In this document: positions 7,728 to 15,377 of the stretch, piece by piece
How the letters are laid out: each line of letters opens with the position of its first letter
Numbering within the stretch: the first letter of the stretch is position 1
Source of the DNA: Acinetobacter sp. ASP199
Lineage (GTDB): Bacteria; Pseudomonadota; Gammaproteobacteria; Pseudomonadales; Moraxellaceae
Length of the DNA stretch: 64,000 nucleotides
Direction: 5' to 3'
Assembly: GCF_022700675.1 (NCBI RefSeq)
Contig: NZ_CP062182.1
Span: 930,001-994,000 of the forward strand
The notes under the pieces: model-generated
The model's input: the letters and a program-made list of their open reading frames with translations, nothing else
The model's database searches: none
What the model was told of the DNA's origin: nothing
Position numbers and translations under genes: made by a program

Positions 7728-8108
7728 GTGATCTACCATCCTAAGAGTAAACAAATCATAGGATTAGATATATCGTATGGCAGTCAGCATGACATTAAAT
7801 TGGCAAGGAAAACGGTTAAGAAATTCAAACATTGTGAATATGTTATGACTGATTTAGGGTACTACGGATTAGAGCAAGATGGCTTTAAATTATTGATGCC
7901 CATTAAGAAAAAGAAGAATTTTCCTTTATTTGAAGTTGAGAAAAAGTACAATAAAATGATTGGAAAAATACGCGTTGTGATCGAACACATTAATAGTCAA
8001 TTGAAAACATTTAGAATCTTAAGTGAACGCTATCGAAATAGACGGAAAAGATTCGGTTTACGCATGAACTTAATTGCTGCACTGGTAAACCGAATCAACT
8101 TGCAATAA
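7728..8108 (+). CDS. IS5-family transposase orfB (third element)
   Basis: The catalytic half. It has 'YVMTDLGYYGLE' (second Asp) and 'IGKIRVVIEHINSQLKTFR' (Glu in the IEH context). The real coding part begins upstream of the ATG at 7728, at the A9 frameshift site near 7670. The frame is intact to TAA at 8106-8108, just before the right inverted repeat. Confidence 0.83.
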   Translation: MIYHPKSKQIIGLDISYGSQHDIKLARKTVKKFKHCEYVMTDLGYYGLEQDGFKLLMPIKKKKNFPLFEVEKKYNKMIGKIRVVIEHINSQLKTFRILSERYRNRRKRFGLRMNLIAALVNRINLQ

Positions 8109-8131
8109 CAACTTTCGCAAGAGGTCTATTA

Positions 8132-8337
8132 GATCTCTTCCATAAATCAAAAAATGATTGTTATATTTAAATGGATATTGAAAGTTCCTTCTCCCTCTGG
8201 GATGAGAAGTGTTACTTCGCAAGAGGATGAGGGGATTTCTTAGAAAAACCTCTCCCTGAGGAGCATGCTCCGCAAGTCTCCTACAATGAGAGGGAATTTC
8301 CTTTGCAGTGATTCAAAAATGATTTATGAAAGAACCC
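8132..8337. mobile_element. 206-bp MITE-like element with IS copy A/B-type ends
   Basis: The left end GATCTCTTCCATAAATCA matches the IS copy A left end with one change. The right end TGATTTATGAAAGAACCC matches copy A except in the last bases. TA flanks both sides (8130-8131 and 8338-8339). The interior has no ORF. It is a T/C- and G/A-rich arm pair (CCTTCTCCCTCTGGG near 8190, GAGAGGGAA near 8289) able to fold into long hairpins. It looks like a non-autonomous derivative movable by the neighbouring transposase. Confidence 0.72.
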
Positions 8338-8437
8338 TACTAATTCATTATAAAAATAAAAATCTTTAAGGTAAGATTAAATCCAACATGATTAGACGTA
8401 TCTAGACTTTATAGATACCCCAGATAAGGATCAAAGC

Positions 8438-9646
8438 ATGCAACAAGAAGTCATCATTGTCGGTGGTGGGATGGTAGGCTTAAGCCTCGCACTGATGCTG
8501 GCGAAAACCGGGATTGCGGTCAAACTGTTAGAGGCAATCCAATACCCAGATTATGATGACATCAATCTTGCTCCCTATCACTCCAGCTTCGATGCCCGTA
8601 ATAGCGCTTTGTCACGCCGTAGCGTACAGATTTATCAGGAACTGGGTCTGTGGGATGCTCTGCAGGAACATGCAACGCCGATTCTGGAAGTGAATATTAC
8701 CGAACAGGGCAGTTTTGGTAAGGCACGTTTAATTGCAGAACAAGAAAAAGTCGAAAGCTTTGGTCAGGTGATTGAAAATGCCTGGCTTGGTCGTGTACTG
8801 CTGACACAAGTCAAAAGAGAGCCATGCATTGAACTGATCGATGGTGTCCAGGTGACTTCACTCATCCAGGATGCAGACTTCGCTTATATTGAAGCACAGC
8901 GTGGCGAGACGACTTTAAAACTGCAATCAAAACTGGTGATTGCTGCAGACGGTCGTGATTCTTTCTGTCGCAAGGCACTTGGTATCGGTGCGTCGGTGCA
9001 TGACTATGATCAGGTCGCGATTGTCACGACCGTACAAACTTCTAAACCACATGGTCATGTTGGCTTTGAGCGTTTTAGTCCGCTTGGCCCATTAGCTTTG
9101 CTACCACTTCCAGGCGAATACCGCCGTTCTGTGGTATGGCCAGTACCAAAAGGTACCGAGCATGAATGGCTTGGTGAGGAAAATGATCAGCACTTCCTGG
9201 ATGCGCTGCAGCAGACCTATGGCGATCGTGCTGGAAAATTCCAGAAAACTGGTAAGCGTTTCAGTTTCCCATTATCACAAGTCCTGGCAGAAAAGCAGGC
9301 GGTGGGTCGTGTAGTGTTAATGGGGAATGCCGCTCATACGATTCATCCAGTGGCAGGTCAGGGCTTTAATCTGTGTATGCGCGATGCTCATGTGCTGAAC
9401 CGTTATCTGACAGAACAGCTGGAACAGGCTGCTGATCTGGGCGATGCTCAAATGCTGCAAGACTATGAAAAATCACGCTTAAAAGACCAGCAGCGTGTGA
9501 TCAAATTCTGTGATTCAGTCGTACGTGGCTTTAGCAACCAGAATCCATTCCTGAAACTGATTCGTAATACCGGATTGGTGGCTTTTGAAAATATTCCAGG
9601 CATCAAGCCACTTGTAGCAAACTATGCAATGGGGCTCAAAGCATGA
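8438..9646 (+). CDS. ubiH: UbiH-type FAD hydroxylase of ubiquinone synthesis
   Basis: A 402-residue class A flavin monooxygenase. It has an N-terminal Rossmann FAD motif 'IIVGGGMVGLSLALMLA' (residues 5-21), the 'AADGRDSFCR' DG motif near 170, and a C-terminal FAD-binding 'GNAAHTIHPVAGQGFNL' near 300. The first motif usually reads GDAAH; here Asp is Asn. The family hydroxylates the polyprenyl-phenol ring, UbiH at C1. A ribosome site (AAGGATCAAAGC) precedes the ATG. The stop overlaps the next hydroxylase gene by 4 bp, so the two are coupled. It normally follows pepP, from which it is here separated by the IS-rich patch. Confidence 0.87.
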   Translation: MQQEVIIVGGGMVGLSLALMLAKTGIAVKLLEAIQYPDYDDINLAPYHSSFDARNSALSRRSVQIYQELGLWDALQEHATPILEVNITEQGSFGKARLIAEQEKVESFGQVIENAWLGRVLLTQVKREPCIELIDGVQVTSLIQDADFAYIEAQRGETTLKLQSKLVIAADGRDSFCRKALGIGASVHDYDQVAIVTTVQTSKPHGHVGFERFSPLGPLALLPLPGEYRRSVVWPVPKGTEHEWLGEENDQHFLDALQQTYGDRAGKFQKTGKRFSFPLSQVLAEKQAVGRVVLMGNAAHTIHPVAGQGFNLCMRDAHVLNRYLTEQLEQAADLGDAQMLQDYEKSRLKDQQRVIKFCDSVVRGFSNQNPFLKLIRNTGLVAFENIPGIKPLVANYAMGLKA

Positions 9647-10884
9647 CAGAACAAAATCAGGTACTCGATGCTGTCATTGTGGGTGGCGGACTGGTAGGTG
9701 GTTTAACGGCATTATTAATGGCTCAAGGTGGCGTACAGGCAACCGTGCTGGATGCTGCACCGATTCTGGATGCTGAAAAGACGTTAAGTGTTGCCAATCC
9801 ACGCGTATTGGCACTGAGTCAGGCCACCATTCATTTGCTAAAAACTGTAGGTGTTTGGGATAAACTTGCCCGCCAGCAGCCATATACAGGCATGCAGGTC
9901 TGGAATAAAAATGGTTATGGTGAAATCAATTTTGGCCAGCCTTCAGAGAACACACCAAAAGCCGAGCAGGCGCTTGGTTCCATGGTTGAACCCAGTATTC
10001 TGAACCTGGCCATTCAGCAAAAAATGCTGGAAGAACTGAAAGATTACCGCACACAGGTCAAAGTTAGCCGGGTAGAACGCGGTGTGGGTGTCTGGATGGT
10101 ACAACTTGCCGATGGTACCCAGATCAAAACCAGACTGCTGATCGGTGCAGATGGTGCCAATTCCTTTGTCCGTGAACAAGCCTTTATTGATATTGATGTG
10201 CTGGATTATAAACAGGCTGGCATCAGCTGTGCCATTAAGACTGCACAACCACATCAGCACGTCGCACGCCAGATTTTCCTGGAAACTGGTCCATTGGCTT
10301 ATTTACCGATGGCAAGCTTAAAAGCTGAAGAACAGGGTCACTGGCAATCGATCGTCTGGACCCTACCGGATGATTATGCTGAAGAATATGCAGCACTGTC
10401 AGATCAGGAATTTACTCAATTACTCACCCGAGAAAGTCATCATATGCTCGGTGAGGTTCTGGAAGCGACCCGACGAGCAACTTTCCCGCTTAAAGCACGT
10501 GCGGCTCAGCAATATGTGCAAGATGGTCTGGCCTTGATCGGTGATGCAGCTCATGTCATCCATCCATTGGCAGGACAAGGGGTCAATATTGGCTGTCTGG
10601 ATGCGGCAGTGCTCTGTGATGTATTACTGCATGATAAAGCACGTGGTGTCTGGGCACATGAGCAAACTTTACAGCGCTATGAACATCTGCGTAAGGGGCA
10701 AAATGATGCCATGATGCACAGTATGTCTGCGATTGGCTGGATGGAAACTACCCAACTTTTCCCTGTAGTTTGGGCACGCAATTTTGGCCTGAAACAGGTC
10801 GAACAGCTGCCTGTATTAAAAGATGCTTTTATGGCGCAGGCCAATGGTTTGGCGCTGCTTAAAAATACCCGCTACGCCATATGA
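9643..10884 (+). CDS. UbiH/UbiI/VisC-family FAD hydroxylase
   Basis: 413 residues, paralogous to the upstream gene. It carries the FAD motif 'VIVGGGLVGGLTALLMAQ', 'IGADGANSFVRE' (DG motif) and 'IGDAAHVIHPLAGQGVNIG'. By position it should be the second ring hydroxylase of ubiquinone synthesis (UbiI/VisC type, C5 hydroxylation). The exact carbon cannot be told from sequence. Translation is coupled to ubiH through an ATGA overlap. A 174-bp spacer with no clear terminator separates it from the SutA-like gene. Confidence 0.83.
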   Translation: MTEQNQVLDAVIVGGGLVGGLTALLMAQGGVQATVLDAAPILDAEKTLSVANPRVLALSQATIHLLKTVGVWDKLARQQPYTGMQVWNKNGYGEINFGQPSENTPKAEQALGSMVEPSILNLAIQQKMLEELKDYRTQVKVSRVERGVGVWMVQLADGTQIKTRLLIGADGANSFVREQAFIDIDVLDYKQAGISCAIKTAQPHQHVARQIFLETGPLAYLPMASLKAEEQGHWQSIVWTLPDDYAEEYAALSDQEFTQLLTRESHHMLGEVLEATRRATFPLKARAAQQYVQDGLALIGDAAHVIHPLAGQGVNIGCLDAAVLCDVLLHDKARGVWAHEQTLQRYEHLRKGQNDAMMHSMSAIGWMETTQLFPVVWARNFGLKQVEQLPVLKDAFMAQANGLALLKNTRYAI

Positions 10885-11058
10885 CCTGGAATTGTTATTT
10901 TTTAAACAATCATGTGTAAAAAGAAACGAATTTGTTTAAAAAAGATACGATTTTTTAATATTTGGTACTAGGCGAAACACAAAGAGATTGCTAAATTTCA
11001 GGTAATTTACAACCTAGTTTAAATGCACATGTGATGGTCATTTGTGGGGGAGATGAAA

Positions 11059-11307
11059 ATGACAGATATGAATGAATATGATGAAGCAGAAGATGCTGTA
11101 GTTGATGATGATGAAGCGAAAGCAGCAGAGAAAGGCGCTGCTGAAGGTGATGAAGTTGTTAGTGATACAGATGTTCAGGAAGCTGAAACATTGACTGTAA
11201 CAGCGAAGCTGAAAAAGCGTCAGGCACTTGAAGATGAAGTGGCTGCGTTCCTGGCTCGCGGTGGTCGAATTACTGAAGTACCAGCAGACGACTCAGTACG
11301 CGAATAA
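11059..11307 (+). CDS. SutA-like acidic RNA polymerase-associated protein (putative)
   Basis: An 82-residue, very acidic, largely disordered protein. A short C-terminal segment 'ALEDEVAAFLARGGRITEV' resembles the conserved 'ALARAMEEFLSRGGKVQEI' of Pseudomonas SutA, which binds RNA polymerase and adjusts transcription in slow growth. I chose the ATG at 11059 because GGGGGAG (11046-11052) sits 6 bp before it. GTG 11044 and ATG 11053 in the same frame overlap or crowd that ribosome site. The SutA link rests on the acidic N-terminus and this one segment. Confidence 0.62.
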   Translation: MTDMNEYDEAEDAVVDDDEAKAAEKGAAEGDEVVSDTDVQEAETLTVTAKLKKRQALEDEVAAFLARGGRITEVPADDSVRE

Positions 11308-11330
11308 GTTGCCTATCTCCTGAATATAAA

Positions 11331-11360
11331 AAACACCACAGATTACTGTGGTGTTTCTTT
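11331..11360. terminator. Bidirectional terminator between convergent genes
   Basis: Hairpin AAACACCACAG / CTGTGGTGTTT (11-bp stem, ATTA loop) with A residues on the left and T residues on the right. It lies between the convergent sutA-like gene and rsmI and can end transcripts from both. Confidence 0.85.
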
Positions 11361-11385
11361 ATGCCTATCCATCGATGGACGCTAT

Positions 11386-12228
11386 TTAGTCATTAGCACC
11401 CGTCAACTCAAGTGCACGTTGGTAAGCCACTTTCTTTTTGATACCGGTCAGGTCAGCCGCCAGCTGGGAAGCTGCTTTTACCGATAAATCCTGTAATAAA
11501 CGAAGTAGCAGCTTATCCAGTTTTTCCTGCTCCATATCTTTTTCGACAGTCGCTCCACTTACCACCAGGACGATTTCACCTTTTTGCTGGTTAGAGTCAT
11601 TAGCGATAAACTCAATCAATTCACCCAGGGTCATCTTGCGGATCGTTTCAAAAGTCTTGGTAATTTCACGGGCAAAACCCACCGGACGATCAGCACCAAA
11701 TACATTCGCCATATCTTTCACACATTCCAGAATGCGATGCGGTGCCTCATAGAAAATCATGGTCTGGGTTTCATCTTTGAGTTTTTCCAGATTGAGCAGA
11801 CGCTGGCTTTGTTTCGATGGCAGGAAGCCTTCAAAGCTGAAACGATCACTCGGTAAACCTACTGCGCTTAATGCAGCAATTGCAGCACAGGCACCAGGTA
11901 CAGGAATCACACGAATATTGTGTTCCTGTGCAGCACGCACAAATTTAAAGCCCGGATCACTAATTAATGGTGTACCCGCATCACTGATCAGTGCCATGTT
12001 TTCGCCATTGAGCAGACGTTGAATAAGTTGATCGATCTTGTTGCTTTCATTATGGTCGTGGCAGGCCGTCAGTGGAGTGGAAATATTAAAATGCTTGAGC
12101 AATTGCATAGAAGTTCGTGTATCCTCAGCAGCAATAAGACTCACCGACTTCAATACCTCAATTGCACGATAACTAATATCATCTAAGTGCCCGATTGGAG
12201 TCGCAACAACAAATAACTGAGCACTCAT
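11386..12228 (-). CDS. rsmI: 16S rRNA (cytidine-1402-2'-O)-methyltransferase
   Basis: RsmI 2'-O-methylates C1402 in the ribosomal P site. The product has 280 residues from the ATG at 12228. That start is chosen because GGAGAAACCT precedes it; an ATG at 12240 would add four residues. Tetrapyrrole-methylase fold motifs are present: 'LFVVATPIGHLDDIS' at the N-terminus, 'LISDAGTPLISDPGF' near residue 85 and 'VPGACAAIAALSAVGLP' near 115. It is divergent from the lpoA-like gene, whose ATG at 12239 lies 11 bp away, so the two genes share a very compact divergent start region. Confidence 0.94.
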   Translation of the reverse strand: MSAQLFVVATPIGHLDDISYRAIEVLKSVSLIAAEDTRTSMQLLKHFNISTPLTACHDHNESNKIDQLIQRLLNGENMALISDAGTPLISDPGFKFVRAAQEHNIRVIPVPGACAAIAALSAVGLPSDRFSFEGFLPSKQSQRLLNLEKLKDETQTMIFYEAPHRILECVKDMANVFGADRPVGFAREITKTFETIRKMTLGELIEFIANDSNQQKGEIVLVVSGATVEKDMEQEKLDKLLLRLLQDLSVKAASQLAADLTGIKKKVAYQRALELTGAND

Positions 12229-12238
12229 AGGTTTCTCC

Positions 12239-13198
12239 ATGTGGAATCAACAGAATTATAAAAAACGGAAGAATATTAAAAAAATATTGGCTTTGAGCTT
12301 ATTGGGCTGCATGAGCAGCGTGCAAGCGGAAATTCTGGTCATTCTACCCGAATCTGGCCCTCTGGCGCGAGCTGCATCGAATATCAAACAGGGATTCATG
12401 AGTGCCTATCTGGCGTCAGGGCAAAAAGTACCGATTAAATGGGTGAATTCTGAGCAGAAGAAAATGTCACAACTACTGAAACAGCATGTCAATAAAAAGA
12501 CTCAACTCATTGTCGGGCCATTGGCTCGTCAGGATATTGAAGCACTGGTTCAGGCCAAGCCCAAAGTCAAAACCCTAAGTCTGAATGACAGCATTGGCAG
12601 TTCACCGCAAGTCTGGCAGTTCAGTCTGTCTAAACGTGAAGATGCAATTGCTTTACAGAATGTACTGACCAAGGACCGGATTCTGCATTTACAGGTACTG
12701 CGTCAGCCGGGGAGTGAAACTGAGTATGAACTGATGTTGATGTCTTTGCTCAGTGTAGGGAATCTTCGAGTCGATATTATCGATACCGCGCCAAAATCGT
12801 TATCCTCTAAACAGGGTTTATTACTCATGGGCAATGCAGAGTGGTTGGCGGGGATGCAAAACTTGCCGAAGAAACGGCTCTATACCGTATCCAATGCAAT
12901 TGACCAACATGTAACCTTGCCTAAAGGCATTAAATTTTGTGATGTGCCTGCACTGTATACGCATGCCTGGCCTGATGTACTGAATGCTTATCAGCAGGCA
13001 CCCGTGCAGATGTCCTATCAGCGGCTAATCGCCTTTGGTGGAGATGCCTGGCAGATCAGTCAGCTGTATTTAAATCACCAGAAAGCCGAACAGCTGGAAT
13101 TTCAGGGGCGTACCGGACATATTCAGGTCAATGCGCAGGGACTGCAACGTATGCCTGCCTGTTTTGAAAATACCACCAAGGGCGTCAAGCTGATTTAA
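12239..13198 (+). CDS. LpoA-like penicillin-binding protein activator lipoprotein (C-terminal domain only)
   Basis: 319 residues. The N-terminal signal has a lipobox 'LALSLLGC', so the mature protein should begin with a lipidated Cys. The rest is a periplasmic-binding-protein type I fold (LppC, PF04348): 'ILVILPESGPLARAASNIKQ', 'LIVGPLARQDIEALV', 'FGGDAWQIS'. E. coli LpoA is about 680 residues with an added N-terminal TPR domain, absent here, giving a short LpoA. LpoA proteins sit in the outer membrane and activate PBP1a. Neighbours rsmI, yraN and dolP match the E. coli yraL-lpoA-yraN-dolP order. Confidence 0.85.
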   Translation: MWNQQNYKKRKNIKKILALSLLGCMSSVQAEILVILPESGPLARAASNIKQGFMSAYLASGQKVPIKWVNSEQKKMSQLLKQHVNKKTQLIVGPLARQDIEALVQAKPKVKTLSLNDSIGSSPQVWQFSLSKREDAIALQNVLTKDRILHLQVLRQPGSETEYELMLMSLLSVGNLRVDIIDTAPKSLSSKQGLLLMGNAEWLAGMQNLPKKRLYTVSNAIDQHVTLPKGIKFCDVPALYTHAWPDVLNAYQQAPVQMSYQRLIAFGGDAWQISQLYLNHQKAEQLEFQGRTGHIQVNAQGLQRMPACFENTTKGVKLI

Positions 13199-13203
13199 CC
13201 ATT

Positions 13204-13623
13204 ATGCGTATCAGTCAACAATTGGGAAAATGGGCAGAGCAGCAAGCGCTTGCCTTGTTGCAGGGTCATGGTTTTCAGTTAATCCAAGCCAATTATCATA
13301 GCCGTTATGGTGAAATTGATCTGATCGTACAACGCGATCAGGAGCTGGTCTTTGTCGAGGTAAAAGCACGGGCAAGTACAGATTATGCCAATGCACTTGA
13401 GTCTGTTTCCCCCAGCAAACAGCGAAAAATGATGAAAACTGCCCTATATTTCCTGCAAAATCATGAAGAATTTCAGTATTTTTATTGTCGTTTTGATGTG
13501 ATTTGTTTTGATTTTAATCAACATTTTGCAAAAACTATACAGCATGATTTTTGCAATTACACTTATGATTCGCAATGGATTGAAAATGCTTTTACTTTTG
13601 ATCAAGAGTTTATTAATCTTTGA
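13204..13623 (+). CDS. yraN: UPF0102 family protein YraN
   Basis: 139 residues with the UPF0102 nuclease-like core: 'GKWAEQQALALLQGHGFQLI' at the start, 'YGEIDLIVQRDQELVFVEVK' (the D-...-E-x-K pattern of restriction-endonuclease-like folds), then 'SPSKQRKMM'. Enzymatic activity is not established for the family. It starts 5 bp after the lpoA-like stop, in one operon. The C-terminal 40 residues are unusually aromatic and low in GC. Confidence 0.88.
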   Translation: MRISQQLGKWAEQQALALLQGHGFQLIQANYHSRYGEIDLIVQRDQELVFVEVKARASTDYANALESVSPSKQRKMMKTALYFLQNHEEFQYFYCRFDVICFDFNQHFAKTIQHDFCNYTYDSQWIENAFTFDQEFINL

Positions 13624-13761
13624 ACAACACAGGCTTTCTTTGTGCGGTTTTCTGTACAGAGATTATGGTAATGTTCAAGGATAATAAAAGTTGATCAAGA
13701 TTGCGCGACAGAATTTATTAAATTGAACAAAGACGCATTAAAAAATAAGGAGTCTTGCTGA

Positions 13762-14445
13762 GTGGTTAAGCGTATTGCAATAACAATGTTATGTGTCGCA
13801 AGTTTATCGGGCTGTGCCAGCTTTATTTCAGGTGGTACTGGCACGGCTCCTGTCGGTACGGAGCAGGGGGCGCGTACCCTTGGACAGGTTTTTATCGATT
13901 CTTCGATTGTTCGCACCGCAAAAATTAATCTTTATAAACTGGATTCACGATTCAAACAGTCGCGAGTCAATATTGAAAGTTTCCATGGTCATGTATTGCT
14001 CACCGGGCAGGTGCCAGATACGCATCTGAAACAACTGGCTGAAGACAATGTCAAAGCCATGAGTGATGTAAAAGCCGTACATAACTTTATTACTGTCGGT
14101 AATCAGATTAGCTATGGCACCATCATGCAGGATACTGCAGTAACTGCAAATACCCGTGGTCTGATCATGAAAGCGCCTGTAGTCGCAGACAGCAAGGTGC
14201 ATGTGCATACTGAAGATGGTGTGTTATATGTGATGGGCCGTCTGAATAGTGCAGAAATTGCCGACTTAAATCAGGTGCTGGCTCAGGTGGGTAATGTGAC
14301 CAAGATCGTCACCCTGATTGATAATGTGGAGACACTCAGCAATTCAACGAGCCAAAACTATGCAACAGCCAGTTCGTCGAGTGCCTTGATCCAGACCCCA
14401 GTTGCGATTGATCCTGATACAGTTGAACCAACCTATGCACAATAA
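13762..14445 (+). CDS. dolP: Dual-BON-domain outer-membrane lipoprotein (DolP/YraP-like)
   Basis: 227 residues from a GTG start, with AAGGAGT 9-13 bp upstream. The lipoprotein signal has lipobox 'ASLSGC'. Two BON domains follow: about residues 45-115 ('SRVNIESFHGHVLLTGQVPD') and 120-195 ('VHTEDGVLYVMGRLNSAE'). DolP binds anionic phospholipids at division sites and supports outer membrane integrity. Its place after rsmI-lpoA-yraN matches E. coli, although diaA, found between yraN and yraP there, is absent. The last 30 residues are Ser/Thr-rich and unstructured. Confidence 0.86.
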   Translation: MVKRIAITMLCVASLSGCASFISGGTGTAPVGTEQGARTLGQVFIDSSIVRTAKINLYKLDSRFKQSRVNIESFHGHVLLTGQVPDTHLKQLAEDNVKAMSDVKAVHNFITVGNQISYGTIMQDTAVTANTRGLIMKAPVVADSKVHVHTEDGVLYVMGRLNSAEIADLNQVLAQVGNVTKIVTLIDNVETLSNSTSQNYATASSSSALIQTPVAIDPDTVEPTYAQ

Positions 14446-15316
14446 AGTGCACTCATTTAAAGCCAGGCTGTCGAGTCATCTGAACGTTGCAAGACAAATC
14501 TACCGGGATTTTCGTTTATATGATCTCGGCAGCTATGTGCTGAACCGTTTCACGCCCAAAGCGGGTTATAGCGCCGAACGACATCTGGCCTATGGCCTTA
14601 AAGCCCGGCAGCGTTTTGACCTGTATCGTAGTGCACAGCCTTTGCCGCATCGCCCCCTGATTGTCTTTGTACATGGTGGGGCCTGGTTACATGGGGATAA
14701 GAAAGAATATCAGTTCATTGGTGAGGCTTTTGCCCGTGAAGGCTATGATGTCGTGGTTCCAAATTACCATCTGGCGCCCGAACATATCTTCCCGCAATCT
14801 GTGGATGACTTGCATCTACTCCTGGATCATCTGAAAACTGCGGCGGCAAAGCTGCAAATTTCTTCAGAGAATATTATATTGATGGGACATTCTGCCGGTG
14901 CGTTTAATGTCATGTCAGCGGTGTATTATCCGCAGCAGCATAAACCAGAACGACTGGCAAATATCCGCGCCATCATTGGTTTGGCGGGACCGTATCATTT
15001 TGACTATAAAGATGATCCGATTTGTGCCGATGCCTTTGATCAGGCGGTGCCTTATCAGCAGGTGATGCCACTATACTTTGTACAGCCTCAGCCTTTAAAG
15101 CACTATCTGTTTATTGCTGAAAAGGACAATATCGTGGGGCATTTCAACAGCCATGATCTGGATCGAGTATTGAAGCAATATGGTAATCACAGTCACGTGA
15201 TCAGTATCCCGAAACTCGGTCACATTACCATTGTTGGATCACTCTCAAGCCTGTTTAGCCGGTTCTTTGTGACCAAGTCTAAAGTGCTGTGGGCACTAGA
15301 AGATGTATTTAAATAA
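14435..15316 (+). CDS. Alpha/beta-hydrolase (HSL-type esterase)
   Basis: 293 residues from the ATG at 14435, which overlaps the dolP stop by 11 bp; a TTG at 14402 is a weaker alternative. The fold's markers are the oxyanion-hole 'VFVHGGAWLHGDK' near residue 80, the nucleophile elbow 'LMGHSAGAFNV' near 150, a probable Asp in 'FIAEKDNIVGHF', and His in 'KLGHITIV'. The HGGAW motif points to hormone-sensitive-lipase/carboxylesterase relatives. No signal peptide is seen, so it is probably cytoplasmic. Substrate unknown. Confidence 0.85.
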   Translation: MHNKVHSFKARLSSHLNVARQIYRDFRLYDLGSYVLNRFTPKAGYSAERHLAYGLKARQRFDLYRSAQPLPHRPLIVFVHGGAWLHGDKKEYQFIGEAFAREGYDVVVPNYHLAPEHIFPQSVDDLHLLLDHLKTAAAKLQISSENIILMGHSAGAFNVMSAVYYPQQHKPERLANIRAIIGLAGPYHFDYKDDPICADAFDQAVPYQQVMPLYFVQPQPLKHYLFIAEKDNIVGHFNSHDLDRVLKQYGNHSHVISIPKLGHITIVGSLSSLFSRFFVTKSKVLWALEDVFK

Positions 15317-15333
15317 TTCATTTTATTGAATGC

Positions 15334-15364
15334 AAAAAGCCCGGTTTTAATATCGGGCTTTTTG
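15334..15364. terminator. Bidirectional terminator between the esterase gene and nudC
   Basis: AAAAAGCCCG and CGGGCTTTTT form a stem around a short AT loop between two convergent genes. A and T tracts are present on both sides. Confidence 0.85.
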
Positions 15365-15377
15365 TTTATCAATTAGC

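Larger units (their letters stand above)
7246..8126 (+). mobile_element. IS5-family insertion sequence of a different type, 881 bp
   Basis: The ends are GATCTCTTGCGAAAGT and ACTTTCGCAAGAGGTC (inverted, one mismatch), flanked by TA at 7244-7245 and 8127-8128. It is related to copies A and B in organisation (two ORFs, A-run frameshift), but the proteins are clearly different and the end sequence shares only the outer GAYCTCTT. Three bases after its right TA the MITE-like element begins. Confidence 0.9.
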
